Part shown: piece after piece, positions 27,828 to 41,559 of the stretch
How positions within the stretch are numbered: the stretch's first letter is position 1
Layout: each line of letters begins with the position of its first letter
From: Arthrobacter sp. CAN_C5
Lineage (GTDB): Bacteria; Actinomycetota; Actinomycetes; Actinomycetales; Micrococcaceae
DNA length: 64,000 nt
Assembly (NCBI RefSeq): GCF_017875735.1
Contig: NZ_JAGGMZ010000001.1
Coordinates: 3,472,001 to 3,536,000 of the forward strand
Reading direction: 5' to 3'
Program-made: the position numbers and the translations under genes
The notes under the pieces: model-generated
Database searches by the model: none
Told to the model about the DNA's origin: nothing
What the model saw: only the letters and a program-made list of their open reading frames with translations

Positions 27828-27855
27828 TTCGTTAAGTACCGTATTTCGTTAAGTA
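27828..27855. repeat. Pair of 11 bp direct repeats upstream of the DUF4032 gene
   Basis: TTCGTTAAGTA occurs at 27828-27838 and 27845-27855, one start every 17 bases, between the ugpC hairpin and the DUF4032 gene. The DNA is AT-rich compared with its surroundings; it may be part of a promoter or a tandem operator. Confidence 0.5.
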
Positions 27856-27882
27856 GTAAACAGTTACAACAAAGGGCAACAC

Positions 27883-29241
27883 ATGAACGATTTGCCAGAC
27901 GCCGAGTGGCACGACGAGCCAACCGACTGGGACCAGCCCGGCAAGCTGCCGCGCACCAGGGGCGGCTCGGGTCCAGGCACACTGGGCTCCCTGAACATCA
28001 CCGCTGCCGCCACCGACCCCGAACTCCTGGACCTGCCCTGGCATATTGGGTTGGAAGAGTGGCCAGCACAGTACCTTGCCGCGTTACCCCGCGGAATCTC
28101 ACGGCACATTGTCCGGTTTGCCCACCTTGGCGGTTCGGTCATTGCTATCAAGGAGACCAGCGAGCACGTTGCCCGGCATGAATACCACATGCTGAGGAAG
28201 CTTCGGCGGCTTGATGTGCCGAGCGTGGAGCCGGTCGCTGTCATCACCGGCCGGAAGGCCCTGGACGGTTCCGACCTTGATCCGGTGCTCGTCACCCGGC
28301 ACCTGAAGTTCTCGATGCCCTACCGCGCGCTGTTTTCCCAGACACTGCGGCGGGAGACCTTGACCCGCCTCATCGATGCCCAGGCGCTCCTGCTGGTCAG
28401 GCTGCATCTCATCGGGTTTTACTGGGGCGACGTTTCCCTGTCGAACACCCTGTTCCGCCGTGATGCTGGAGCCTTCGCCGCCTACCTGGTCGACGCCGAG
28501 ACGGGAGAGCTGTACCCGGGGCTATCTTCCGGGCAGCGGGAGTATGACCTCGAGATCGCCCGCGTGAACATCGCCGGTGAGCTGATGGACCTCGCCGAGG
28601 GTGGCCTGATTGAGGAGAAGGTTGACCCCCTGGCCACCAGCGAGCTCATCATGGACAGCTACCGCCGTCTCTGGGCCGAGCTGACAGACCAGGAATCCTT
28701 CGACCTCAACGACCGGTGGCGCGTGAACGCCCGGATCCGCCGGCTCAACGAGCTGGGGTTCGACGTGGAAGAATACGCCATCCAGACCGAGGCCAACAGC
28801 TCCCAGATCCAACTACAGCCCAAAGTAGTCGACGCTGGGCACCATAGCCGGCGGCTGCTGCGGCTGACCGGGCTCGATGCCCAGGAAAACCAGGCCAGAC
28901 GGCTCCTCAACGACATGGACGCCTACCGCGCTGACAACAACCCCGACGTCGACGAGGAGCTCAGCGCCCATCTCTGGGTCACCCAGGTGTTCGAACCGAT
29001 TGTGCGTTCCGTCCCGCGCGAACTGGGCCGCAAGCTGGAACCGGCGGAGGTGGTCCACGAGGTGCTGGAGCACCGCTGGTACATGTCGGAGAAGGAGGAT
29101 CGCAACGTGCCAATGGCTGAGGCTGTGCAGTCCTACCTCGACTCCATTCTGGTGCACCGCCGCGACGAGGCAGCCATCATGCTCACCGCCGACACAAAGT
29201 CGATCGACATTCTGGGCGGCGGCGCGCGCGACTCGCCCTAA
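27883..29241 (+). CDS. DUF4032 domain protein with kinase-like N-terminal half
   Basis: A 452-residue soluble protein. After about 50 less conserved residues, the middle (about 70-260) looks like a small-molecule or lipopolysaccharide kinase fold: VIAIKET (possible ATP-binding Lys), ARHEYHMLRKL (paired Glu), LLLVRLHLIGFYWGDVSLSNTLF (catalytic-loop-like, Asp then Asn) and YLVDAETGE (metal-binding Asp). The C-terminal half (about 265-440) is the DUF4032 domain. The family is common in actinobacteria, but its substrate is not known to me. The ATG at 27883 is preceded by AAAGGG. It follows the sugar ATPase gene. Confidence 0.85.
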   Translation: MNDLPDAEWHDEPTDWDQPGKLPRTRGGSGPGTLGSLNITAAATDPELLDLPWHIGLEEWPAQYLAALPRGISRHIVRFAHLGGSVIAIKETSEHVARHEYHMLRKLRRLDVPSVEPVAVITGRKALDGSDLDPVLVTRHLKFSMPYRALFSQTLRRETLTRLIDAQALLLVRLHLIGFYWGDVSLSNTLFRRDAGAFAAYLVDAETGELYPGLSSGQREYDLEIARVNIAGELMDLAEGGLIEEKVDPLATSELIMDSYRRLWAELTDQESFDLNDRWRVNARIRRLNELGFDVEEYAIQTEANSSQIQLQPKVVDAGHHSRRLLRLTGLDAQENQARRLLNDMDAYRADNNPDVDEELSAHLWVTQVFEPIVRSVPRELGRKLEPAEVVHEVLEHRWYMSEKEDRNVPMAEAVQSYLDSILVHRRDEAAIMLTADTKSIDILGGGARDSP

Positions 29242-29290
29242 CCCGGCTCGCAGAGCCACTCGCCTACACCGGAAACACGCCCGGAGTCAT

Positions 29291-29322
29291 GGTGGGAAGG
29301 GCCGATACCGGCACTTCCCACC
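29291..29322. terminator. Bidirectional terminator between DUF4032 and DUF4190 genes
   Basis: GGTGGGAAG (29291-29299) pairs perfectly with CTTCCCACC (29314-29322), with a small inner stem, between convergent genes. Confidence 0.75.
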
Positions 29323-29362
29323 AGCCTCTGGGCGCGTCTGGTGGCGTTAGGGAACTAGCGCT

Positions 29363-29902
29363 TTATGGGCACTGAATCGTCTCGCCATTGAACGTCTGGG
29401 TGCCCGGACCGGCCTGTTCGCAGAACTCTGCTACTTCGGAGATTAGAGGTGCGAACGCGATGACCGTGACGATGAGGATAACAGTGGCGATCACAGCAAG
29501 CGCACCTATGATAATTCCGGCAAGGGCGAACCCATTGCCCATCCGTGCCCTGCGGGACTTCACCATTGCCACGATGCTGACGATCAGACCGACAACGTTG
29601 AGGAACGGGATCAACGACAAAATGAAACCAATAATGCCAAGTGTCTTGCCGGGGTTCTCGGTCTGCTGTCCGTATCCGCCTGGGCCGGTTCCATACGGGC
29701 TCTGGCCATACCCGCCCTGCTGACCGTAAGGGGGCTGCTGACCATACGGAGACTGGCTGGACTGCCCCTGCTGCCCGTAGGGAGCGGGCTGGCTGCCCGG
29801 TGCGGGCTGCTGCCATTGCGGGCCGGCCGGGTACTTCGAAGGGTCCTCGCCATGGCCGCTGCCCTGCTGGTTGGGCTGATTGCCCGGATAGTTGTCAGAC
29901 AC
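29363..29902 (-). CDS. DUF4190 domain membrane protein
   Basis: A 179-residue protein with a disordered N-terminal half rich in Gly, Gln, Pro, Ser and Tyr (repeats of the type PYGQQ), then two membrane helices (about 92-113 and 125-152) that form the DUF4190 domain, and a short tail with two Cys (EFCEQAG and TIQCP). The start is GTG 29902 (MSDNYPGNQPNQQG) with GGGGA ahead; the longer frame upstream is not conserved. The Tyr/Gln/Gly-rich N-terminus resembles cytoplasmic tails that mediate protein clustering, but the function is unknown. Confidence 0.85.
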   Translation of the reverse strand: MSDNYPGNQPNQQGSGHGEDPSKYPAGPQWQQPAPGSQPAPYGQQGQSSQSPYGQQPPYGQQGGYGQSPYGTGPGGYGQQTENPGKTLGIIGFILSLIPFLNVVGLIVSIVAMVKSRRARMGNGFALAGIIIGALAVIATVILIVTVIAFAPLISEVAEFCEQAGPGTQTFNGETIQCP

Positions 29903-29971
29903 GTTGAATCCCCATTCATGTTCATGATGCTGCCACCTGGCAGCGATAGCACTTATTCTATCCACCGGAGG

Positions 29972-31348
29972 CTATGCCGTGGCGGTAATGGCCTTCCCCG
30001 GGTTCAGGATGCCCCGCGGATCGAACACTTTTTTGATTCGACGCTGGAGGTCCAGGACTTCCTCCGCTTGCTCCCAGGGGAGCCACCTCAATTTGTATTG
30101 GCCAACCCCGTGCTCCCCGGTGATTGTGCCGCCCAGGCCCAGCGCCAGACGCACCGACTCGTCGAGGGCAAGGTCGAGCCGCGCCACGCCCGCCGGGCCC
30201 TCGGCCGCCGACACCCAGAAGGTCGGATGCAGGTTACCGTCACCGGCGTGGGCCACCACTTTCAGCAGGACCGCATGCTCGGCAGCCACCCGCTCGAGCT
30301 GTGCAATGTAGTGCACCAGCTGGGACCGCGGCACGGCAACGTCCTCGCCCACCCGGAATTCGTCGTCGACCTCGTCCCCACGGCTATGCCGACGAAGATC
30401 AATCAGGCGTGCCGCCTCACCGACGTCCTGTGAACTGACCGTACCGCCAAGCGCCGTCAGAACCACGCGGACGACGGCGGCTTCCGCCTCAGCCCCGAAT
30501 CCATCAGTCTGAATCAGCAACAGGGCACCGCCCCGCTCGCGAAGGTTGGACCCATGCGCTCCGTCCAGGGCAGTCAAAGTCATGCCGTCCAGCAATTCCA
30601 TGATGGCTGGCTGGACGCGTGCCTCCCCTACCGCGAGGACCCCCGCGGCAGCGGCCTGGACGTCGGGAAAGAAGGCGGCAAGGGTCTGCTCGCTGTGGGG
30701 CAGGTAGCGCAGGCGCACAGTGATGCCGACGACGATCCCCAGTGTGCCTTCCGATCCGACGAACAGCGAGGTCAGATCGTACCCGGCGACGCCCTTGAAG
30801 GTCTGCACGCCCGTCCGGATCAGCGTTCCATCGGCGAGGACCACGTCCAGAGCAAGGATCGAATCGCGGGTCACACCGTACTTCGCACACCGTAGACCGC
30901 CGGCGTTGGTCGCCACATTCCCACCGATGGTCGAGATCCGGTAGCTGGCGGGATCCGGCGCATACATTAGCCCATGCTCGGCGGCTGCAGCGTTGAGGTC
31001 GGCGTTGATCACACCGGGCTCGACGACGGCGGTCTCGTCCAGTGGATTCATCGCAGTAATGCGGTTCATCCGGTCCAGGTTCAACACAATGCATCCCGCA
31101 GTGGCGTGGGCTCCTCCCGAGACTCCGGTACCCGCGCCCCGGGGAACCACCGGGACCTGGTGAGTGTGCGCCCACCGCATGATCTGCTGCACCTCGTCGA
31201 CCGACTGCCCCCAGACCACCGCCGCAGGAGAGTGAAGGCTCAGGACCGGACCCTGGTCCCTGGCGTAGGGTTCGACGTCGAAATCGGTAGACAACACTGC
31301 ACCCTGCGGCAGGAGTGCACTCAACTCCGCTATCAGTTCGGGAGTCAC
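29972..31348 (-). CDS. FAD-binding oxidoreductase, GlcD/D-lactate dehydrogenase type
   Basis: A 458-residue flavoenzyme that oxidises 2-hydroxy acids such as glycolate or D-lactate. The N-terminal FAD-binding PCMH domain shows VPVVPRGAGTGVSGGA (about 66-80) and ISTIGGNVATNAGG. The C-terminal FAD-oxidase domain contains VVAHAGDGNLHP and TITGEHGVG (metal-binding His), ending FDPRGILNPGK. GTG 31348 overlaps the stop of the SRPBCC gene by 4 bases (GTGA), so I chose it over the frame opening at 31447. No GlcE or GlcF genes are present, suggesting a single-subunit enzyme. Confidence 0.93.
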   Translation of the reverse strand: MTPELIAELSALLPQGAVLSTDFDVEPYARDQGPVLSLHSPAAVVWGQSVDEVQQIMRWAHTHQVPVVPRGAGTGVSGGAHATAGCIVLNLDRMNRITAMNPLDETAVVEPGVINADLNAAAAEHGLMYAPDPASYRISTIGGNVATNAGGLRCAKYGVTRDSILALDVVLADGTLIRTGVQTFKGVAGYDLTSLFVGSEGTLGIVVGITVRLRYLPHSEQTLAAFFPDVQAAAAGVLAVGEARVQPAIMELLDGMTLTALDGAHGSNLRERGGALLLIQTDGFGAEAEAAVVRVVLTALGGTVSSQDVGEAARLIDLRRHSRGDEVDDEFRVGEDVAVPRSQLVHYIAQLERVAAEHAVLLKVVAHAGDGNLHPTFWVSAAEGPAGVARLDLALDESVRLALGLGGTITGEHGVGQYKLRWLPWEQAEEVLDLQRRIKKVFDPRGILNPGKAITATA

Positions 31349-31827
31349 AGGATTGCTCCCATGAAGCGCTTGAACTTCTCGAGCGCTGTCGGCCAGAAGG
31401 CCTCGTAGAGGGAGCGTTCCGTGTGCGACTGCTGGGCCGTAGACCACCCCCCGTGTGTCAGGGATACCAAGGTGCCCTCGTCTGGGATGCGATCAAACCT
31501 GAGGGACAGCTCTGTCTGGGTGCCTCCGGGCAACTGATGGTGCCAGGCGAGGTCAAGCCGGCACCCGTCTTCTCGTCCGACGACGTCGGCCCACACGGCT
31601 TCCTCATTCTCGGGAGAGGTTTCGACCAGTGTTCCGTCCTCGAGATCGAAGAAACTGCCGACACCGTAGATACTGAGGTTTTGTGCGGGCCACCAGAGAT
31701 GAATGTTGTCGACAAAGCCCGCATACGCATGATCCGGCGGAACCGGGACGTTCACGCTGTAGGCCAGCACCGGTGCTGGGTCGGGTTCTGCCGGTAGGGG
31801 CACGGCGTCCGAAAAGAGGTTGCTCAT
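31345..31827 (-). CDS. SRPBCC (AHSA1-like) domain protein
   Basis: A 160-residue START/Bet v1-like protein that would bind a hydrophobic ligand in a cavity. The family signature VLAYSVNVPVPPDHAYAGFV and the segment LTHGGWSTAQQS...ALEKFKRFMGA match the AHSA1 group. The ATG at 31827 was chosen where similarity starts. Its stop overlaps the start of the GlcD-like gene. The ligand is unknown. Confidence 0.85.
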   Translation of the reverse strand: MSNLFSDAVPLPAEPDPAPVLAYSVNVPVPPDHAYAGFVDNIHLWWPAQNLSIYGVGSFFDLEDGTLVETSPENEEAVWADVVGREDGCRLDLAWHHQLPGGTQTELSLRFDRIPDEGTLVSLTHGGWSTAQQSHTERSLYEAFWPTALEKFKRFMGAIL

Positions 31828-31895
31828 ATTTGACGACTTTACCGGCTGCAAGCAGCACCTTAGGGAGCCGCCTGCTGTGGGGTGGTTAAGTGCGG

Positions 31896-31921
31896 AAGGC
31901 CCCACCGTGGGGTGGGGCCTT
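31896..31921 (-). terminator. Terminator of rRNA operon 1
   Basis: AAGGCCCCACC/GGTGGGGCCTT, an 11 bp perfect stem with loop GTGG, lies just after the 5S gene on the minus strand. The same hairpin recurs at 42627 and 42697. Confidence 0.85.
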
Positions 31922-31936
31922 TCGTCTAATGGTTGT

Positions 31937-32053
31937 CCGGCGGCGTCCTACTCTCCCACACTCTCTCGGGTGCAGTACCATCGGCGCTGTGGGTCTTAGC
32001 TTCCGGGTTCGGAATGGGACCGGGCGTTTCCCCCACGCTGTGACCGCCGTAAC
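31937..32053 (-). rRNA. rrf: 5S ribosomal RNA, operon 1
   Basis: The minus strand starts GTTACGGCGGTCACAGCG and contains the conserved CCCATTCCGAACCCGGAAG and GATGGTACTGC segments. Ends estimated from helix I pairing, accurate to a few bases. Confidence 0.93.
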
Positions 32054-32202
32054 CCTTTTACCCGTTCCCCCTGGTGTGGTTGGTCCTGGTGTGGACCGCA
32101 CCCGTATCCGGGGGTGGGAAGTTTGTGGTTACAACATTTTCAGTGGTTGTTTCCTGTATTTTGTTGTTCCCCCACGGTTTTATGGTGGGGGTGGTTCCTG
32201 TT

Positions 32203-32244
32203 GTTGGTTGGGAACCGCATAGTGGACGAAAGCAGCATATCTTT
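32203..32244 (-). other. 3' arm of the 23S precursor processing stem, operon 1
   Basis: This segment is the near-perfect complement of 35548-35583 on the other side of the 23S gene (core GCATAGTGGACGA). The two arms would form the long stem that RNase III cuts when releasing pre-23S rRNA. The same pair in operon 2 is 43003-43044 with 46348-46383. Confidence 0.8.
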
Positions 32245-32297
32245 TACACCATCCGGGGTGTGAACGTCTTTTGATGCCGTTCACGGGTGGTGTGTGT

Positions 32298-37533
<5,236 letters not shown>

Positions 37534-37773
37534 ATGCATTACAGACACGCACCCACCACCAGGAAAAACCAGTAAACAGGCACGCGCAAAATTCGAAACC
37601 AGCCAAAAACAACCACACAACACCACGGGGTGGCATCATGCAGCCAAATTCAACCAATCAATAAAACAATCGGTATCAACAAACATGGCACACTATTGAG
37701 TTCTCAAACAACAGACACACCCGCCACCAAACAGAACCAAACAGTTCCATCATCGCTCCGGAGCAACTTTTCA

Positions 37774-37802
37774 AACTTACCCGAACTCGGAAGCTTTAGC
37801 AA
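37774..37802 (-). promoter_or_regulatory. rRNA operon 1 promoter (TTGCTA-N17-TAAGTT)
   Basis: -10 box TAAGTT (37779-37774) and -35 box TTGCTA (37802-37797) with 17-base spacing, about 240 bases upstream of 16S. Operon 2 has the same -10 at the same place with a different -35. The -10 lies inside the repeat and the -35 outside it. Confidence 0.65.
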
Positions 37803-38345
37803 ATCAGCGTTTCCGCGATTTTCGCTTACCTTGTGGGTCCCTACCTGCCGCAATCGCACGCTTGAAGCGTGCCATTATCAGGCTGTTTGTAAGGGGTCGG
37901 TCGCTATCTTTCCGCTTCAGCGGCGGCGACTTGTTCTACTTTACACACCACATGGACTGGCGCCAAATCGCCCTTTTGGGGTCCGCACCCAGGTTCCTGG
38001 AGGTGCTTGGACTCCAGTATCCGCGCGGATTTCCCGGGAACTCAACCTCTCGAAAGCGCTCCATCTCGCCCCTCAGCGCACTCAAGCCATTAGGTGGGCT
38101 GCGTCACTCCTCGGGCGAGGAGTTCTTTACTTCCTCCAGACGGTCAATTTGTCCTTGGTCTCCCCCACCCGGACGCGCATCTTCCAGCGGCCACTCGATC
38201 GATGACTCCTACACCGCGATAGTTGACCGACTGACATCCTCATCCCCAACCCAAGGATCACGGGGCCTGAGCGCGTTTCATCTGCTCATCCGACTTCCTC
38301 GGATCGATGTTTCGCCCGAGGAAACAGGGGATAGTCTGAACGACT
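37803..38345. other. Non-coding stretch between rRNA operon 1 and the GNAT gene
   Basis: 543 bases with no convincing gene. It contains upstream DNA of rRNA operon 1 (minus strand) and of the GNAT gene (plus strand). Open frames here lack ribosome binding sites and recognisable sequence. Confidence 0.6.
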
Positions 38346-38864
38346 ATGAGAGGCATCGACCGGGAAGTTAGCTACGTCCAGTTCGAGCATGCCGCTCCAG
38401 ACGACACTTGGGTTGAGATCACGAATCTCTTTGTCTCGAGCTTCGCAGCTCCTCCCTACAACGAATCACCAGGCGAGCTAGAAAGCATCGAACAATGGGG
38501 GCGCGGCCAGCTTGCGAGTCCCGGTGGGCGACTTGTCGCGGCAAGTCACCATGGGCATGTGATCGGCTTCGCGCTATCTCAGAGGCTCGACCAGGACACC
38601 TCCTGGCAGCGACGACTAGACGGAATGGCGCCAGCGCAAGACGCTGTGATCACACCATCGAGGACCGTTATTGTCCAGGAACTCGCCGTTGACGAAAGCT
38701 TTCGGGGCCGTGGGATAGCCAAACAGTGCGTCCGTGAGCTCCTCTCGAACCGGACAGAACACGATGCCGTCTTAGGCGTCTTTGGCCAGGCACTCCAGGT
38801 CCGCGAGATGTATGGACGCTGGGGTTTTTTGGAGCTTGGAGCCTCTCCCTGTCAGCGGCCATGA
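38346..38864 (+). pseudogene. GNAT acetyltransferase gene split by IS21 insertion (5' part)
   Basis: Encodes a GNAT fold with the acetyl-CoA motif VQELAVDESFRGRGIAKQCV. The original frame runs to 38849 (168 codons). The IS begins at 38850 and adds CQRP and a stop, giving a 172-residue truncated product. Joining 38346-38849 to 41500-41559 (removing the IS and one copy of TCTCCC) restores an uninterrupted 187-residue protein with tail SPIYGGTVTLHALHHRLPWTA. The lost 19 residues belong to the last strand of the fold, so activity is doubtful. Substrate unknown. Confidence 0.85.
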
Positions 38865-38979
38865 AAAACTGCCCATAGGCGGCCACGGAACTGCCCACTG
38901 ATGGCCAGTAAAACTGCCCGCCGGTGGCCATGGGATCTGCCCACTTCTTTACTGGATCGACCGCGCTTGCGCGGCGGGA

Positions 38980-39038
38980 GCCTCTTCCCGGGGTTTGATG
39001 ACGGTGTCTAGTCGCACCAAAGTCGCCCGGGAAGAGGC
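38980..39038 (+). promoter_or_regulatory. Hairpin around the istA start codon
   Basis: GCCTCTTCCCGGG (38980-38992) and CCCGGGAAGAGGC (39026-39038) form a perfect 13 bp stem whose 33-base loop includes the istA ATG (38998). Transcripts entering from outside the IS would fold and hide the start, a known way in which some insertion sequences (for example IS10, IS50) avoid activation by read-through. Inferred here. Confidence 0.55.
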
Positions 39039-40584
39039 CCAATTGAAGTCTGACGGAGAAATCATGGAAATACTTGCTGCTTATGATCTGACCGGGTCGT
39101 TGCGCGCTGCCGCGGAGCTTACGGGCTGTTCCCACCACACGGTCAACCGGCATGTTGGGGCGCGGAACGCGGGCCAGCCAATGGCCGAGCCGGTCTACCG
39201 GGGCCGTGTCACTGACGCGTTCCTGCCCAAGATCGAGGAATGGGTTGAGGCCTCCAAGGGCAAGATCCGCGCCGACAAAGCCCACGACAAACTCCGGGCC
39301 CTGGGCTATGAGGGTTCGGAACGCTCGACCCGCCGTGCTGTCGCCCAGGTGCGGGCGGCGTGGCGGCTGGGTCATGTCCGGGTGCACCGGCCCTGGATCA
39401 CCGAGCCGGGGATGTGGCTTCAGTACGATTTCGGCGACGGCCCCCTGATCGAGGGGAGGAAGACCGTGTTGTTCGTGGCATGGCTGGCGTGGTCGCGGTT
39501 CAGGATCGTGATCGCTTTGCGGGACCGGACGGCGCCGAGTGTGTTCGCGGCATTGGACCGCACCTTCCGTGTCCTAAGCGGCGCGCCAACCTATGTCCTG
39601 ACCGACAATGAGAAAACGGTCACCGTTTCCCATGTTGCCGGGGTCCCGGTGCGTAACCAGCAGACCGTGGACTTCGCCCGCCACTACGGTGTGACAGTGT
39701 TGACCTGCCAGCCGGCGGATCCTGCCTCCAAGGGCGGCGTGGAGGCATCGGTGCGGGTCGCTAAAGCCGACATCGTCCCCAAAGACACGAATCTGCGGGC
39801 CGAATACGCCTCCTTCGCGGAGATCGAAGCGGCGTGCCAAGTGTTCATGGACGAGGTCAACAACCGTGAGCACCGTGCCACCCGCCGCAAACCAGCGGTG
39901 ATGCTCGCCGAGGAAGCACCCCGGCTGCACCGGATCCCGGACACCGCGCACACGGTCGCGTTCGGGCTCTCCCGGACGGTGCCGGAGAACACGCCGATGG
40001 TCACCTTCGAAAACGGCCAGTACTCCGTCCCGGCAGCCCTGCTCGGCGCGCGCGTATTCGTGCGCAGCCACGGCGCCGGACCCGGTGAGCAGGTCATCAT
40101 CGTCCATCACGGCAGCGCCGGCCCGGTGGAAATCGCCCGGCACCAGCGGGCCCGCCCGGGCAGCCCCGCGATCAACGACGCCCACTTCCCTGATCACCGG
40201 CCGAAGATCCCAGGCGATTACGCGGTCAAGGCCCGCAACGCCGCGGAGGCGGAGTTCCTTGGCATCGGGGACGGCGCCCGCGCGTGGCTGCTCGAAGCCG
40301 CCGCCGCGGGCACGGCGCGGATGAACGTGAAGATGGCCGAAGCGGTGGCCTTGGCGAAGATCGCCGGGCAGGCCGACGTCGATCAGGCGTTGGGGACCGC
40401 GGCCGTCCATGGCCGCTTCGCGCACAAAGACCTGGCCTCAATCCTGACCGCCGGGGGCGCCCGCACCACGACCCACGCCGCGGACGAAACCCGGTCCTTG
40501 ACCCAGGGCACGGCCGGGTGGGCGGCCATCGGACGTCCCCCCGGTGCCGGCCGTGGTGAGACCGGACTGGAGGAAAGCGCATGA
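38998..40584 (+). CDS. istA: IS21-family transposase IstA
   Basis: A 528-residue transposase. An N-terminal helix-turn-helix region (about 20-55, DLTGSLRAAAELTGCSHHTVNR) binds the end repeats. The DDE catalytic core is complete: Asp144 (LQYDFGDG), Asp203 (VLTDNEKT) and Glu249 (GGVEASVRV). A second ATG-like TTG stands one codon upstream. The 3' end overlaps istB (ATGA), giving translational coupling. The C-terminal about 40 residues are low in complexity. Confidence 0.95.
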   Translation: MTVSSRTKVAREEAQLKSDGEIMEILAAYDLTGSLRAAAELTGCSHHTVNRHVGARNAGQPMAEPVYRGRVTDAFLPKIEEWVEASKGKIRADKAHDKLRALGYEGSERSTRRAVAQVRAAWRLGHVRVHRPWITEPGMWLQYDFGDGPLIEGRKTVLFVAWLAWSRFRIVIALRDRTAPSVFAALDRTFRVLSGAPTYVLTDNEKTVTVSHVAGVPVRNQQTVDFARHYGVTVLTCQPADPASKGGVEASVRVAKADIVPKDTNLRAEYASFAEIEAACQVFMDEVNNREHRATRRKPAVMLAEEAPRLHRIPDTAHTVAFGLSRTVPENTPMVTFENGQYSVPAALLGARVFVRSHGAGPGEQVIIVHHGSAGPVEIARHQRARPGSPAINDAHFPDHRPKIPGDYAVKARNAAEAEFLGIGDGARAWLLEAAAAGTARMNVKMAEAVALAKIAGQADVDQALGTAAVHGRFAHKDLASILTAGGARTTTHAADETRSLTQGTAGWAAIGRPPGAGRGETGLEESA

Positions 40585-41360
40585 GCCCGGTCCCGGTCAC
40601 CGCGCCCGTCCTGCCGGCGGACCTGGAGGCGCTGATGCGGCAGCTGAAGATGCCCTACGCGCGGGCTCTGGCACCGGAGTTGATCGCGACCGCCCGTACG
40701 CAACGCTGGGAACCGGCCGAGGTCATCAAGGCCCTCTTCACCGAGGAAGTCGCTGGCCGGTCCCGGTCCATGCTCGCCACCAGGCGTAAAGCCGCAGGGT
40801 TCCCGACCGGGAAGACCTTCGGCACCTGGGATCCCGCCGCGTCCTCAGTCCCGCTACCGACACAGCAGGCGCTGCGGACACTGGAATGGATCGGGCGCAA
40901 GGAAAACGTTGTCATTTGCGGGCCCTCCGGCACCGGGAAAACGTTCTTCCTCGAAGCCCTCGGGCAGCAGGCCGTCGAGGCCGGCATGCGCGTGGCATGG
41001 TTCCGCCTTGAAGACCTCGGCGCGCTGATGCGCGCGCACCGCTCCGACGACAGCGTCACGAAAGTGGTCGCCAGGATCCTGCGCGCGGATTTAGTGGTGG
41101 TCGATGACATAGGGCTCCTGCCTGTCGGGACCGATGCCGCCGAGGGCCTCTACCGCCTTGTTGACGCAGCCTATGAGAAACGCTCCATCGCGGTCTCCTC
41201 GAATCTGCATCCCGCGGGCTTCGACGAGCTCATGCCCAAAACCCTCGCCACCGCGACGGTCGACCGGCTGCTGCACCACGCACACGTCTGCCAAACCACC
41301 GGGGAATCGATCCGCCTCAGCCAAGCCCTGGCCGGACAAGGAGTCACGCCAATGAGCTAA
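40581..41360 (+). CDS. istB: IS21-family helper ATPase IstB
   Basis: A 259-residue DnaC-like AAA+ ATPase that assembles on target DNA and stimulates IstA. Walker A GPSGTGKT (114-121), Walker B LVVVDDIGLL, and sensor motif ISVSSNL-like (IAVSSNLHPAGFDELMP). It ends 133 bases before the right end of the element. Confidence 0.95.
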   Translation: MSPVPVTAPVLPADLEALMRQLKMPYARALAPELIATARTQRWEPAEVIKALFTEEVAGRSRSMLATRRKAAGFPTGKTFGTWDPAASSVPLPTQQALRTLEWIGRKENVVICGPSGTGKTFFLEALGQQAVEAGMRVAWFRLEDLGALMRAHRSDDSVTKVVARILRADLVVVDDIGLLPVGTDAAEGLYRLVDAAYEKRSIAVSSNLHPAGFDELMPKTLATATVDRLLHHAHVCQTTGESIRLSQALAGQGVTPMS

Positions 41361-41493
41361 ACAAATCCCGAACATGGCCAACGCCGCCGAATACCCGGTG
41401 GGCAGATCCAATGGCCATGACCGGGCAGTTTTCATGGCCACCAGCGGGCAGTAATGCTGGCCACCCGTGGGCACCTTTAACTGGCCCTTGACA

Positions 41494-41559
41494 TCTCCCA
41501 TCTACGGCGGAACCGTAACCCTTCATGCCTTGCACCACCGACTGCCCTGGACCGCCTAG
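41494..41559 (+). pseudogene. 3' remnant of the IS-split GNAT gene
   Basis: After the duplicated TCTCCC (41494-41499), 41500-41559 continues the frame of the 5' part and ends in TAG: IYGGTVTLHALHHRLPWTA. The stretch has no start codon of its own. Confidence 0.85.

Larger units (their letters stand above)
38850..41493 (+). mobile_element. IS21-family insertion sequence, complete
   Basis: 2,644 bp element with ends TGTCA...TGACA, istA and istB overlapping by 4 bases, and a 6 bp target duplication TCTCCC (38844-38849 and 41494-41499). Each end carries about four copies of a unit of the type GGCCA-N(4-7)-ACTGCCC at roughly 22-24 base intervals (38850-38945 and about 41390-41493, inverted), as expected for multiple transposase-binding sites in this family. 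Both genes are intact, so the insertion may be recent and mobile. Confidence 0.95.

Noticed and set aside
37630..38205. 191-codon frame upstream of rRNA operon 1
   Set aside because: It crosses the rRNA leader and promoter; the sequence does not look like a protein.
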